A stretch of 64,000 bases of DNA from contig JAGWAU010000009.1 in NCBI GenBank assembly GCA_021296255.1, positions 62,001-126,000 on the forward strand, in the 5' to 3' direction. Positions 36,252 through 45,696 of the stretch are shown here, piece by piece (positions within the stretch are counted from its first letter, which is position 1; every line of letters begins with the position of its first letter). The notes beneath the pieces are model-generated. The model was not told the origin of the DNA. It searched no databases and saw only the letters and a list, made by a program, of their open reading frames with translations. Both the position numbers and the translations under genes were made by a program. Source of the stretch: Alphaproteobacteria bacterium. GTDB taxonomy: Bacteria; Pseudomonadota; Alphaproteobacteria; UBA2966.

Positions 36252-36743
36252 ATGCAGGACCTGGGATCGATGGCGCAATCCGTGGCCGCCAAGCTCAAGG
36301 AACGGAGAGAGACGGTTTCCGTCACCGAATCGTCCGGCGGAGGCCTGATCTCCGCCGCGCTCCTCTCCATCCCGGGAGCCTCCGCCTACTTCATGGGTGG
36401 CGGCGTGATTTACACGCACCAGGCGCGCCGGGGCCTGCTCGGGGTTCCGGAGGAAGCGATGAGTGGATTGCGTTCGAGCACCGAGCCTTACGCGCACCTG
36501 CTGGCGACCCGCATGAACGGGATTCTCGGCACGACGTGGACCGTGAGCGAGACGGGCGCGTCGGGACCTGCCGGCAATTCCTATGGGGACAAGCCGGGAC
36601 ACTCCTGTATCGCGGTGGTCGGACCGCTGAAACGGACGATGACGCTCGAGACCGGCGACGACGACCGGGTGGCCAACATGTGGGTCTTCGCGCGGACGGC
36701 CCTCGACTTCCTCGAACAGTGCATCGACGACACGGCTGATTGA
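36252..36743 (+). CDS. CinA C-terminal-domain protein (NMN amidohydrolase-like)
   Basis: A 163-residue stand-alone CinA C-terminal domain, the PncC-type nicotinamide-nucleotide amidase. Key segments: ESSGGGLISAALLSIPGAS and the binding loop VSETGASGPAGN. It lacks the N-terminal MoaB-like domain of full CinA. GGAGG occurs 7 bp before the start. It precedes the TauE gene by 15 bp. Confidence 0.85.
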   Translation: MQDLGSMAQSVAAKLKERRETVSVTESSGGGLISAALLSIPGASAYFMGGGVIYTHQARRGLLGVPEEAMSGLRSSTEPYAHLLATRMNGILGTTWTVSETGASGPAGNSYGDKPGHSCIAVVGPLKRTMTLETGDDDRVANMWVFARTALDFLEQCIDDTAD

Positions 36744-36758
36744 GGACTGAACGGTCCC

Positions 36759-37505
36759 GTGGACCCGTTCGCCGCCCTGTCCCTCGACCCCATGGCCTTC
36801 ATATTCGCGGCGGCCATGGCGGCGGCCGCCGGCTTGATACGCGGTTTCTCGGGATTTGGAGCCACGATGACCCTGGCGCCATCGCTCAGCTTGGTGATGC
36901 CGCCGCCGGAAGCCGTCGCGGTCGCACTGACGATGGAGGTCGCGGGCGCCTCGCAGTTGTTTTCCCGCGCGGCACGTGAAGCCGACTGGCGGGAGTTCGC
37001 GCCGTTGACGCTCGCCGCCTGCGCCATCGCTCCGTTCGGAAGCTATCTGCTCGTCACCTTGGACGCGGACTTCACCAGACGGATGATCGGGGCAACGGTG
37101 CTCATCTTCGTTTTCGTCATGCTCTCCGGGTACCGCTTCAAAGGCCGGCCGAGCATGACCGCCTCCGTTTCCGTCGGCGGCCTCGGAGGCTTGCTGCTCG
37201 GCAGCACGGGCGTCGGCGGCCCGCCGGTCATCCTCTATCTGTTGTCCACGCCGACGCCGGTCCAGGTCCAACGGGCCAACATCATCATCCACATCGGGCT
37301 TACGTCCGCCGCCTTGCTCGTGCTGCTGTGGCTGCATCAAGCGTTGGGCATCGTGTCCCTGTGGCGAAGCCTCGTGCTGTTTCCCGTCCTGCTCGCCGCG
37401 AACTGGGCAGGGGCGCGCCTGTTCGGGTTTGCCAGTGAAGCCCTGTTCCGGCGCTTCGCCCTGATCTTCCTTGCCTGCGTGGGATTTGTCGCGCTGACCG
37501 TATGA
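36759..37505 (+). CDS. TauE/SafE-family sulfite/organic-anion exporter
   Basis: A 248-residue membrane protein with about eight helices and the repeated Gly-rich helix ends of the family (GFSGFGATMTLAPSLSLVMPP and LLLGSTGVGGPPVILYLL). GTG start at 36759. Could export sulfite, sulfoacetate or similar. Converges with an SDR gene, 8 bp apart. Confidence 0.85.
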   Translation: MDPFAALSLDPMAFIFAAAMAAAAGLIRGFSGFGATMTLAPSLSLVMPPPEAVAVALTMEVAGASQLFSRAAREADWREFAPLTLAACAIAPFGSYLLVTLDADFTRRMIGATVLIFVFVMLSGYRFKGRPSMTASVSVGGLGGLLLGSTGVGGPPVILYLLSTPTPVQVQRANIIIHIGLTSAALLVLLWLHQALGIVSLWRSLVLFPVLLAANWAGARLFGFASEALFRRFALIFLACVGFVALTV

Positions 37506-37513
37506 GAGGCGGA

Positions 37514-38296
37514 TCAGAAAATGCCGTCACGCACGCCCGTGGCGATGAAGCCGCCGTCGACGTTGAGGACGTGCCCGGTGATCCACGCGGCATCGTCGCT
37601 CGCGAGCATGAAGGCGGCATTGGCGATGTCTTCCGGCTGGCCCAAGCGTCCCATGGGAATGTTGGTGAGATAGCCGGATTCGGCGGCTTCTTCATCGGGA
37701 TTGGCCGCCAGCCACAGCTCCGTCTTCACGGGCCCCGGCGCGATCGAATTGATCGTGACACCATGCGGCGAAATCTCCCCGGACATGTGCTTGGTCAGCG
37801 CGATCACGGCCCCTTTCGTCGTGCCGTAGGACATGCGCCGGTCGCCAGAGCGCTGCCCCATGACGGAGGAGACGGTGATGATGCGGCCGGACTTCTGCTT
37901 GATCATCTGACGCGCCGCGATTTGGGCACAGAGGAAGGTGCCCGTCACGTTGACGTCGAGCTGGCGCTGCCAGACCTCGTCGGTGCAGTCCATTGCCGGC
38001 CCGAACAGCGCGACGCCGGCGAAGATCGCCATGACGTCGATGCGACCGTGATCGTTGACCGTCGACGACACGAGATCCTCGACGTCCGGGCGCTTGGTAA
38101 CATCCATGACAACCGCGGACGCCCGCCCTCCGGCGGCTTCGATCTTCCCGACAACGCCCTCGGCGAGGTCCTTGTCCAGATCCGCCACCATGACGATGGC
38201 CCCTTCCCTGGCATAGCGATGGCATGTGGCCTTGCCCAGCCCGCGGCCGCCCCCGACCACGACGGTTACCCTGTCCAGAAGTCTTTGATCGCTCAT
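37514..38296 (-). CDS. SDR-family 3-oxoacyl-ACP-reductase-like oxidoreductase
   Basis: A 260-residue canonical SDR: VVVGGGRGLG nucleotide motif, NVTGTF, catalytic Ser in ITVSSVMG and the intact YGTTK. C-terminal VDGG present. The ATG at 38296 follows GGGGAG by 8 bp; the upstream open frame is antisense noise. Confidence 0.9.
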   Translation of the reverse strand: MSDQRLLDRVTVVVGGGRGLGKATCHRYAREGAIVMVADLDKDLAEGVVGKIEAAGGRASAVVMDVTKRPDVEDLVSSTVNDHGRIDVMAIFAGVALFGPAMDCTDEVWQRQLDVNVTGTFLCAQIAARQMIKQKSGRIITVSSVMGQRSGDRRMSYGTTKGAVIALTKHMSGEISPHGVTINSIAPGPVKTELWLAANPDEEAAESGYLTNIPMGRLGQPEDIANAAFMLASDDAAWITGHVLNVDGGFIATGVRDGIF

Positions 38297-38502
38297 TTCG
38301 ATTCTCCCCTTCGACATCGTGCTGCAGCCATCAACCACAACTGCGGGGATGGCTTCAAGGTTCCGGGCCGAATCGGCCGGTTCCGGAGGTTTGACGCCGG
38401 AGCGGTTCCGGTGCAGCTTGCGGGCATCCAAGCCGCGGGGTGGGGTGTCGCCGGACGTCCCCGCCCGGTAGCCGATCGGATGGCGGAAATGGAGGCCGCG
38501 CC

Positions 38503-38808
38503 ATGAGCGGACGCGCACACGACACTCTCCGCCTCACCGCCGGGCATGCCGACTTTGAAGCCAGGGAGATCGAGCGCCTCGGCGAGGAGGCGGCGCGTGA
38601 GAAAAGGCGGCGGCAGTGGCGCAAGGTCTTCGAGGAGCGCGCCCCGCTGGTGGCCCGTCTGCTGGAGGAGCCGACGCCGGACGAGCGCTTGGAGATCTTG
38701 CGCCGGATCGGCGAGATCAACGCCGAAATCCACGCCGAGATCGACGCCGAGAAACGCGCCCAGGAAGCGTGGGAGCGGGCGGGACGGCCGGCGCCGGCAG
38801 CGATGTGA
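38503..38808 (+). CDS. Small charged coiled-coil protein of unknown function
   Basis: A 101-residue protein with long Glu/Arg-rich helix (AREIERLGEEAAREKRRRQW and EINAEIHAEIDAEKRAQEAW). GGAGG precedes the ATG by 8 bp. I recognise no family. It starts 206 bp after, and divergent from, the SDR gene. Confidence 0.55.
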   Translation: MSGRAHDTLRLTAGHADFEAREIERLGEEAAREKRRRQWRKVFEERAPLVARLLEEPTPDERLEILRRIGEINAEIHAEIDAEKRAQEAWERAGRPAPAAM

Positions 38809-38936
38809 GGCCTGAAGGAACTGGTCGACAGATCGAGCCTGGAGAACCTTCTGCTCAAAAACATGCACGGAACCGGGGAAGGCGTGTCGAAGCTGCAGCC
38901 GCCTCTATCGTCCAATCCGCCCGAACCGTCGGTGAA

Positions 38937-39623
38937 TCAGCCGGCGAGTCTCACGTTCTGCGGGAACATGTGACGCCGGGCCTCGTCATCCATCTCGGCC
39001 TTGAACGCGTGGCGGTCCCTGAGGGCGTTCGCCCGCTCGGCCGCGGGGCGCGCACTGATTTCATCCACCAGGCGTTTGAGGTTGGGCATTTTCGGGAAGG
39101 CGTCCTCACCCAGGACGAACGGCACCATGCGGGCCCAGCCCCACAACGCCATGTCGACGATCGTGTACGTCTCGCCCAGCATGTAGGAATTCTCTCCGAG
39201 ATGCCGGTCGAGAATTCCGTAGTGACGCTCCGCTTCGAAGTCGTAGCGGTTGACGGCGTAGGGAAGTTCCTCCGGCGCATGATGCTTGAAATGAACGGCC
39301 TGTCCCGAATAGGGACCCACGCCCGTAGCTACGAACATCAGCCAGGACAGCAGCCGCGCCCGCGTCTCGGGCGTGTCCTCCGGCAGGAACTTCCCTGTCT
39401 TCTCGGCGAGATACAGAAGGATGGCATTGCTGTCGAACACCGCAACGCCGTCATCGACGATAGCCGGCGCCTTCGCATTCGGGTTGATCGCAAGGTATTC
39501 GGGCCGGTGCTGATCACCGAGGCGGGTGTCGAGCGGCACCGGCTCGTACGCCAAGCCCGCCTCTTCGAGGAACAAGGCCACCTTCATCGGATTGGGAGCT
39601 GCGTTATAGTAAAATTTCAGCAT
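38937..39623 (-). CDS. Glutathione S-transferase
   Basis: A 228-residue GST: N-terminal thioredoxin fold (LKFYYNAAPNPMKVALFLEE, cis-Pro region APAIVDDG, DSNAILLYLAEK) and an all-helical C-terminal domain. Resembles the bacterial Nu/YfcG-YghU type in outline. The ATG at 39623 follows AAAGG. Confidence 0.88.
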   Translation of the reverse strand: MLKFYYNAAPNPMKVALFLEEAGLAYEPVPLDTRLGDQHRPEYLAINPNAKAPAIVDDGVAVFDSNAILLYLAEKTGKFLPEDTPETRARLLSWLMFVATGVGPYSGQAVHFKHHAPEELPYAVNRYDFEAERHYGILDRHLGENSYMLGETYTIVDMALWGWARMVPFVLGEDAFPKMPNLKRLVDEISARPAAERANALRDRHAFKAEMDDEARRHMFPQNVRLAG

Positions 39624-39921
39624 GTCTGACCTTTCATTTTGCTGGCCCATTTGAACGAAACCGGCGGGTCTCCACGGATACGTTCGACCCCTGGGCCCGC
39701 CTGGTGGCGCCCCAGGCCGAGGCGCGGGCAACTCTCTCCGCGCCGAAACGGCTTCCCTAACGGCCTCTCTGACCGAACTCGTGGTGGATTTCTGTGCCAT
39801 GCCACGGCGGACTCACCGTGAACGACCGGTTGGTCGATACATAACATGACCGACGAACTGCTGTCACATTCAGCCGCTTCGAGGAGGAACGGACCCGCAA
39901 GCCGGTCAAAGCTGCCGCGTG

Positions 39922-39974
39922 AAACTGTCCGACCCCAGGGGCCCACTCCGATCGGACTGGCAAAAACTGTCGGA
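39922..39974. repeat. Two AAACTGTC(C/G)GA direct repeats
   Basis: AAACTGTCCGA (39922-39932) and AAACTGTCGGA (39964-39974), 10/11 identical with a 42-bp period, sit in the 389-bp gap before the integrase remnant. They could be the worn end of an insertion sequence. Nothing else I can support lies in 39624-40012. Confidence 0.35.
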
Positions 39975-40012
39975 AAACCCGCGCCCAACCCCGAGCCGCG
40001 CGGGGCTGCGGC

Positions 40013-40171
40013 TCAGATGTGAATGTGCTCGATCTCGTCGAGTGGGATCTCTGCGGGCAACTCCACCCGCCGCGCCCGGTGCTTGATCATCTTGAACGCG
40101 CCCTGCCGCGTCATGCCCTCCCCGAGGAGGATATCGCGCGGCCCGGGCGTCGCGCTCCGGAACAGGCCCCC
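40013..40171 (-). pseudogene. Remnant of a tyrosine-recombinase (integrase) C-terminus
   Basis: Residues GGLFRSATPG, MTRQGAFKMIKHRARRVELP and the end AEIPLDEIEHIHI match the C-terminal pattern of phage/ICE integrases (PLFRS..., the (K/R)RRAxxAGLPxxI helix and the terminal ITLDEIERI). The stretch between AEI and LDEIEHI, where the catalytic HxxR, His and Tyr belong (about 40 residues), is missing, and nothing recognisable lies upstream. A decayed, inactive integrase. Confidence 0.6.
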
Positions 40172-40444
40172 GGCGGTCCTGGGTGATGTCCGACTTCGAC
40201 CCCGAGGATCCGTACCGGTACGGCTACCAGTACGGTCGGCCGCGCCGCGCGCCACCCGTCCGGCCGCCTCGCTCGGTGTGGCATCTTCGGGATGAATGTA
40301 TTGGTCGGTGATGGCCTGTTGTCCGCGCCTCCGACCGTCCGGTTCCCGGCGCGGGACTTGGCATTAATCCCGAAATTTGGCACACACCGCCTGCGACCCG
40401 ACATTATGCCGTGCGCGCGCCACCGCAATCCGGAGACCGAACCC

Positions 40445-42145
40445 ATGAACGTCGCGGAAACCGATCTTGACGAGGGACCACGCGACTTCATCCGAGATAT
40501 CGTGCGAAGCGATCTGGCCGCAGGGCGCGTTGAGACCGTCGTGACCCGGTTTCCGCCGGAGCCCAACGGATATCTCCATATCGGCCACGCCAAGTCCATC
40601 TGCCTGAATTTCGGCGTGGGGCGGGGCTTCGGTGGCCGCTGCCATATGCGATTCGACGACACCAACCCCACCAAGGAAGAGCACGAATACATCGACAGCA
40701 TTCAGGAAGACGTCCGCTGGCTGGGATTCGACTGGGGCGAACATCTCTATTTCGCGTCGGACCACTTCGAACGCCTGTACGAGTGGGGCCGGCACCTGAT
40801 CCGCAACGGCGACGCCTACGTCGACGATCTCGCGGCGAGCGAAATCCGCGAATACCGGGGAACGCTGACAGAACCGGGCACCGACAGTCCCTACCGCGAT
40901 CGCCCCGTCGACGAGAGCCTGGATCTGTTTGCCCGCATGCGCGCGGGCGAATTCCCCGACGGTGCGCGCGTACTTCGCGCCAGGATCGATATGGCTTCGG
41001 GAAACATCAACATGCGGGATCCCGTGCTCTACCGCATCCTTCATGCCGAACACCCGCGCACCGGCACGGACTGGTGCATCTACCCGACGTACGACTTCGC
41101 TCACGGGCAGTCGGATGCGATCGAGGGAGTCACCCATTCTCTGTGCACCCTCGAGTTCGAGGATCATCGCCCCCTCTACGATTGGCTGATCGAGCGCCTG
41201 CCGGTGCCGTACGTGCCCAAGCAGTACGAGTTTGCCCGCCTCAACCTGACCTATACGATCATGTCGAAACGTGCCCTGATCCGGTTGGTCCGGGAGGGCC
41301 ACGTCAGGGGATGGGACGACCCGCGCATGCCCACGCTGAGCGGCATGCGGCGGCGCGGCATCCCTCCCGAGGCGATCCGGGACTTCATCGGGCGCATCGG
41401 CGTGGCCAAGGCGGACAACCTGGTTGACGTGGCCATGCTCGAACACTGCATCCGCGACCGACTCAACAAGCGTGCGCCGCGGCGGATGGGCGTGCTCGAC
41501 CCCCTCAAGGTGGTTATCGAGAACTACCCGGAGGGCGAGGGGGAAGTCCTGGAGGCGGTCAACAACCCGGAAGACCCGGAGGCCGGCACCCGCGCCGTGC
41601 CCTTCGGCCGGGAAATCTTCATCGAGCGCGCTGATTTCATGAAGGATCCGCCCAGGAAGTTCTTCCGGCTGGCGCCCGGCCGGGAGGTGCGGCTTCGCTA
41701 CGCCTATTTCATCACCTGCACGGACGTGATCGAGGATGCCTCCGGCGAGGTCGTCGAACTCCGCTGCACGTACGATCCCGATACCCGGGGGGGGAATTCG
41801 CCGGACGGCCGGAAGGTCAAGGGAACCCTGCACTGGGTCTCGGCGGCACACGCCGTGGCCGCCGAAATTCACCTCTACGACCGCCTGTTCACCCGGTCCG
41901 ACATGAGCGCGAGCGGCGACTTCGTCGCCGATCTGAACCCGCAGTCCGTTACCGTCCTGGAAGGCTGCCGTGTCGAGCCCGAAGTTCGGAACACGGCGGG
42001 GGGCACCGTCATTCAGTTCGAGCGCCAAGGCTACTTCTGCGTCGATCCCGATTCGACGGAAGACAACCTAGTCTTCAATCGCACGATCGGGCTGCGCGAT
42101 ACCTGGGCGAAAATCCAAAGCGCCGAAGGCGGGAGCGGCCCGTAG
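40445..42145 (+). CDS. glnS: Glutaminyl-tRNA synthetase
   Basis: A 566-residue class-Ib synthetase: HIGH (45-48, in [11 protein letters not shown]), KMSKS-equivalent IMSKRAL, and the C-terminal GlnRS anticodon-binding domain with YFITCTDV and [10 protein letters not shown]. Attaches glutamine to tRNA-Gln directly. Many alphaproteobacteria lack GlnRS and use GatCAB transamidation instead, so its presence narrows the lineage or reflects transfer. ATG 40445 chosen by homology to the usual N-terminus. Confidence 0.95.
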   Translation: MNVAETDLDEGPRDFIRDIVRSDLAAGRVETVVTRFPPEPNGYLHIGHAKSICLNFGVGRGFGGRCHMRFDDTNPTKEEHEYIDSIQEDVRWLGFDWGEHLYFASDHFERLYEWGRHLIRNGDAYVDDLAASEIREYRGTLTEPGTDSPYRDRPVDESLDLFARMRAGEFPDGARVLRARIDMASGNINMRDPVLYRILHAEHPRTGTDWCIYPTYDFAHGQSDAIEGVTHSLCTLEFEDHRPLYDWLIERLPVPYVPKQYEFARLNLTYTIMSKRALIRLVREGHVRGWDDPRMPTLSGMRRRGIPPEAIRDFIGRIGVAKADNLVDVAMLEHCIRDRLNKRAPRRMGVLDPLKVVIENYPEGEGEVLEAVNNPEDPEAGTRAVPFGREIFIERADFMKDPPRKFFRLAPGREVRLRYAYFITCTDVIEDASGEVVELRCTYDPDTRGGNSPDGRKVKGTLHWVSAAHAVAAEIHLYDRLFTRSDMSASGDFVADLNPQSVTVLEGCRVEPEVRNTAGGTVIQFERQGYFCVDPDSTEDNLVFNRTIGLRDTWAKIQSAEGGSGP

Positions 42146-42293
42146 ACATCGCCGCGCGCTCCGCCGGTGCGCGATGCCCGACACACGTCGTGCCCGCCTT
42201 GCCGTCGGACCGGTATCCGATGCACCATGCCGCCGGTGTCTTCGGCCGGCATTCGGTGTGGCGGGCCATCGACAGGTTCCGACGGAGAGCCCC

Positions 42294-43157
42294 TTGGGCC
42301 TGAATTACGACGCACTGATGAACCACGAGTTCGAAGAACTCGTACAGACCTATACGACCGCTGACACGGCGCTCTACGCGCTTGGTGTCGGTCTGGGTCA
42401 TGATCCGCTGGACGAGGCCCAGCTGCGGTTCGTGTACGAGGAGAACATGTTGGCGCTGCCCACCATGGCCACGGTTTTGGCGGGCCATGGATTCTGGCTC
42501 AAGGAGTCCTGGACCGGGGTGGATTGGGTTCGGGTTCTGCACGGAGAGCAGGGATTGCGCCTGCACGGCGTTCTGCCGGCGGCGGCGACCGTCAAGGCCC
42601 GCATGCGGGTCACCGAAATCGTCGATAAGGGTCCCGACAAGGGCGCATTCATCCATTGCGAGCGCGAACTCAGGGACGAGACGACCGGAGATCTCCTGTG
42701 CACGTTGACCGCGACGGTCGTCGCCCGGGGTGACGGCGGCTTCGGCGGGCCGTCCCGGAGGAGCAAGCCCGTCCATGCCCCACCCGATCGCGATCCCGAT
42801 GCGGTGTGCGATCTGCCCACGCTCTCTCAAGCCGCGCTCATCTACCGTCTGTCGGGCGATTTCAATCCCCTCCACGCGGTTCCGTCCGTGGCGCGAGAGG
42901 CGGGGTTCGAGGTACCGATCTTGCACGGCCTGTGCACGCTCGGCGTCGCCGGCCACGCCGTTCTCAAGACCTGGTGCGGTTACGATCCCGCCCGATTCAA
43001 AAGTCTGGACCTGAGGTTCTCGGCGCCGGCGTACCCGGGCGAAACCATCCGCACGGAGATGTGGCGGGATGACGGAGTCGTATCGTTCCGGGCACGAGCC
43101 ATCGAACGCGACGTCGTGGTGCTCGACAACGGCCGGGCCGAGGTGGCGGAGTCATGA
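42294..43157 (+). CDS. MaoC-like hydratase (2-enoyl-CoA hydratase 2)
   Basis: A 287-residue double hot-dog hydratase. The active-site segment is FNPLHAVPSVAREAGFEVPILHGL (hydratase-2 motif with Asp-Asn-Pro-His geometry, DFNPLH). N-terminal start is TTG at 42294 behind GGAG; the frame is open upstream but the usual N-terminus LNYDALM is here. Hydrates 2-enoyl-CoA to (R)-3-hydroxyacyl-CoA. Overlaps the GFA gene by ATGA. Confidence 0.88.
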   Translation: MGLNYDALMNHEFEELVQTYTTADTALYALGVGLGHDPLDEAQLRFVYEENMLALPTMATVLAGHGFWLKESWTGVDWVRVLHGEQGLRLHGVLPAAATVKARMRVTEIVDKGPDKGAFIHCERELRDETTGDLLCTLTATVVARGDGGFGGPSRRSKPVHAPPDRDPDAVCDLPTLSQAALIYRLSGDFNPLHAVPSVAREAGFEVPILHGLCTLGVAGHAVLKTWCGYDPARFKSLDLRFSAPAYPGETIRTEMWRDDGVVSFRARAIERDVVVLDNGRAEVAES

Positions 43158-43585
43158 GCGAGGATGGGGACCCGCATACCGGCGGATGCCTCTGCGGCGC
43201 CGTGCGCTACGAAGTGCACGGACCTCTGCGCGGCATCGTCGATTGCCACTGCACCATGTGCAGGCGCCTTCACGGAGCGTTCGGAGCACACTCCAAAGCC
43301 AGAAAAGCGCACGTCAAGATCGTCGAGGACCGGGGGCTCAAGTGGTATGCGACCTCGGCGCGGGTCCGCCGGGGCTTCTGCAGCGAATGTGGAACGAACC
43401 TGTTCTGGGAGCCCGCCCACCAGGATGCTACGGGAATCGTTGCGGGCAGCCTCGACCAACCTACCCGTCTCGTGAGGATCGGTCAGGTCTTCACGGCGGA
43501 GAAGGCGGATTTCGTTGACCTCGCCGAAGGCGTGCCGACCTTCGCGGGGTCGTCGGCCGGCGCCCTCGACAACGACCATGTCTGA
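43154..43585 (+). CDS. GFA-family (CENP-V/GFA domain) protein
   Basis: A 143-residue zinc-binding beta-fold protein. Zinc Cys are in GGCLCGAVRYE, CHCTMCRR and GFCSECGTNLFWEP. Family members are related to glutathione-dependent formaldehyde-activating enzyme, but most have unproven activity. Translationally coupled to the MaoC-like gene. Confidence 0.85.
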   Translation: MSEDGDPHTGGCLCGAVRYEVHGPLRGIVDCHCTMCRRLHGAFGAHSKARKAHVKIVEDRGLKWYATSARVRRGFCSECGTNLFWEPAHQDATGIVAGSLDQPTRLVRIGQVFTAEKADFVDLAEGVPTFAGSSAGALDNDHV

Positions 43586-43620
43586 CGTGCCCTGACGCCC
43601 TTGGACACCGTGGGCTGCCC

Positions 43621-44733
43621 ATGCGCGTATTGATCTGCGGCGGCGGCGTCATCGGCGCCTCGATCGCCTGTTTTATGAGTGCGCGCGGCGTCGAAACCAC
43701 CGTGATTGAGCGCACGGGAGTCGCCAACGCGGCGTCAGGCAAGTCGGGCGGCTTCCTGGCGCTCGACTGGTGCGACGGCTCTCCCGTGGAAGCGCTCGCG
43801 CGACGCAGCTTCGCGCTTCACGCGGAACTCGCCGACAAGATCGATGACGACTGGGGCTATCGGCGCCTCGATACCCTGGACGTCGTTGCCAGCGCACGCC
43901 GTGATGTCGGCATCTATCGGCGGCTCGACTCGCCGGGCTGGCTGGATGGCGATACCGCGGTGCGCGCTCGACTCGGCACGACGGAGTCCACCGCGCAGGT
44001 CGATCCCGCGGCCTTCACCAAGGGGATGATGCGCGCCGCGATCGCGAACGGGGCGCAACTCGTGATGGGGAACGTCACGGGCCTTGCCTTCGCCGGTCCC
44101 GGCACGGCGGTGCGAGGGGTCGTGGTGGACGACGAGGAGGTGGAGGGCGATGCCGTCGTCGTCGCGATGGGACCCTGGTCGGTTCTCGCCTGCCGGTGGC
44201 TGCCGCTGCCGGCGGTGTACGGCCTGAAGGGCCACAGTCTGGTGTTTCGCTACGTACCGCCGGTACGCCCTCATGCGCTGTTCGTGGAGCTTGAGAGCGA
44301 AACCGGCGCGGTTGCGTCGCCCGAGGTGATTCCCCGCCCCGACGGAACGACTTACGTCTGCGGCCTGTCCAGTGAGGCGCCGCTTCCCGTGGATCCGGGC
44401 CAGGTCGCGCCGGACGATGGAGGATGCGAGAAGCTGCACGCGATGACCGCCCGATTCGCACCCGAATTGGGCGGCTCGGAAGTTCTCGCTGCCCAGGCGT
44501 GCTATCGCCCCGTCGCCCAGGACGGTCTGCCGCTCATCGGCCCCATATCCGGAGTCGACGGCGCGTTCGTGGCGACGGGCCATGGCGTTTGGGGCATGCT
44601 GAACGGCCCCGCTACGGGCGAAGCCGTCACCGAATTGATCGTCGATGGGGCTGCCAGAACGGTGAATCTGGCGCCTTTCGACCCGTCGCGATTGGCGCCG
44701 TTGGAAGCGACCGCCGTACGAGCGGAAGCCTGA
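43621..44733 (+). CDS. FAD-dependent oxidoreductase (DAO/TDA3-like)
   Basis: A 370-residue flavoprotein with the N-terminal GxGxxG motif ICGGGVIGAS and the DAO-family core SGKSGGFLALDW; C-terminal ATGHGVWGMLNGPATG binds FAD. Oxidises an amino acid or amine; substrate not deducible. Thirty-five bp after the GFA gene. Confidence 0.88.
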   Translation: MRVLICGGGVIGASIACFMSARGVETTVIERTGVANAASGKSGGFLALDWCDGSPVEALARRSFALHAELADKIDDDWGYRRLDTLDVVASARRDVGIYRRLDSPGWLDGDTAVRARLGTTESTAQVDPAAFTKGMMRAAIANGAQLVMGNVTGLAFAGPGTAVRGVVVDDEEVEGDAVVVAMGPWSVLACRWLPLPAVYGLKGHSLVFRYVPPVRPHALFVELESETGAVASPEVIPRPDGTTYVCGLSSEAPLPVDPGQVAPDDGGCEKLHAMTARFAPELGGSEVLAAQACYRPVAQDGLPLIGPISGVDGAFVATGHGVWGMLNGPATGEAVTELIVDGAARTVNLAPFDPSRLAPLEATAVRAEA

Positions 44734-44746
44734 CGTACCGTCTCCG

Positions 44747-44790
44747 GAAACCCTATGCGAGCAGCCGGATATCTGCTCGCTCGGGGTTTC
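44747..44790. terminator. Long hairpin between convergent genes
   Basis: Outer stem GAAACCC (44747-44753)/GGGTTTC (44784-44790), 3x3 internal loop, inner stem GCGAGCAG (44757-44764)/CTGCTCGC (44773-44780), loop of 8 nt. Both stems are perfect. It lies 14 bp after the FAD oxidoreductase stop and 59 bp before the PAS gene's end, a likely bidirectional terminator. Confidence 0.6.
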
Positions 44791-44848
44791 GGTGGTCACG
44801 GGTTCAACGATGAAATCGTCGATCCTGCGGATGTAGCCTCGTGGCCGT

Positions 44849-45571
44849 TCAACCTGGGCTTGGACCGCCGGAGAGTTCGCGAGCGGCGGGCTCTTGCGAC
44901 AATTCCGAAATGTCGGTTCTCAGGACGATGGTGCTGCCGTCGTCCAGGCGAACCTCCTGAATGAACAGGTGCCGACCGTCACTGAGCACCTGAGAATGCG
45001 GGAGCCCGGGGTTGCGGTGCCGCGCGACCCGCTCGCGCACAAAATCCTCGATCTCCTGGTCCGTTCGATATAGATCGCTTGCCGCCGTGGCGCGGACCAT
45101 ATCCTCGAACGTCGTGCCCGAAACCATCCGATCGGCGACAGCGGGATAGAGACTTTTGTTGGCCGGATTGCACAGGGCCATCCGGTCGGCCCCGTCGTAG
45201 ACGACGAGGCCCGCGGGAAGGGCTTCGAAGGTACGGCGCAGCAAATCGGCTTCCGCGCTCGTCGCGCCGCGGTGCCGGAGCACCATCGCGACGGCCAGCC
45301 AGATGGCGACGACGAGACCGGCGCCGCCGATCAATCCGCCTCCGGCCGCGCCTGAGCCCCCGACGAACGGGGCCAGCACTCCGCCCGTGGCGACCAGACC
45401 GATGACGATGGCGGGCCATCGGTTCACCGACCACAAGGCTCCGAGCACCGCAACGGGATACAGGCAAGCGAGTCCCGATTGGCCGGGCAGGACCGCCTGA
45501 AGCGTGAAGACGGCCGCAAGCGCCCCCAGACCGACCACGACACCCCGAGTTTCGTGCTTTGTGTCCGACAT
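44849..45571 (-). CDS. Membrane protein with PAS-fold domain, no output domain
   Basis: A 240-residue protein: about four N-terminal helices (residues 10-98), then a PAS fold from about 106 to 230 (LLRRTFEALPAGLVVYDGADRMALCNPAN). It ends soon after the PAS domain, without kinase, GGDEF or methyl-accepting domains, so it is either a truncated sensor or a stand-alone input protein. Divergently oriented from the oxoprolinase gene. Confidence 0.8.
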   Translation of the reverse strand: MSDTKHETRGVVVGLGALAAVFTLQAVLPGQSGLACLYPVAVLGALWSVNRWPAIVIGLVATGGVLAPFVGGSGAAGGGLIGGAGLVVAIWLAVAMVLRHRGATSAEADLLRRTFEALPAGLVVYDGADRMALCNPANKSLYPAVADRMVSGTTFEDMVRATAASDLYRTDQEIEDFVRERVARHRNPGLPHSQVLSDGRHLFIQEVRLDDGSTIVLRTDISELSQEPAARELSGGPSPG

Positions 45572-45696
45572 TCGAAAACGGTCCTCGATGACGGCGGCGC
45601 CTTGTCATGTTTTGGCGGCGTCGGGCATTCTCGCGCCGCAATCTCCAGCCCGATCTGCGCCGGGAAGATGATGAAGCACGCGAGAGAGCCCGTGCA

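Noticed and set aside
39617-39988. 123-codon minus-strand frame upstream of the GST gene
   Set aside because: It contains stretches that vaguely recall transposon-derived sequence, but I could not tie it to any family.
40186-40311. 41-codon frame starting [17 protein letters not shown]
   Set aside because: Partly antisense to the integrase remnant, no ribosome-binding site and low-complexity Arg/Pro end.
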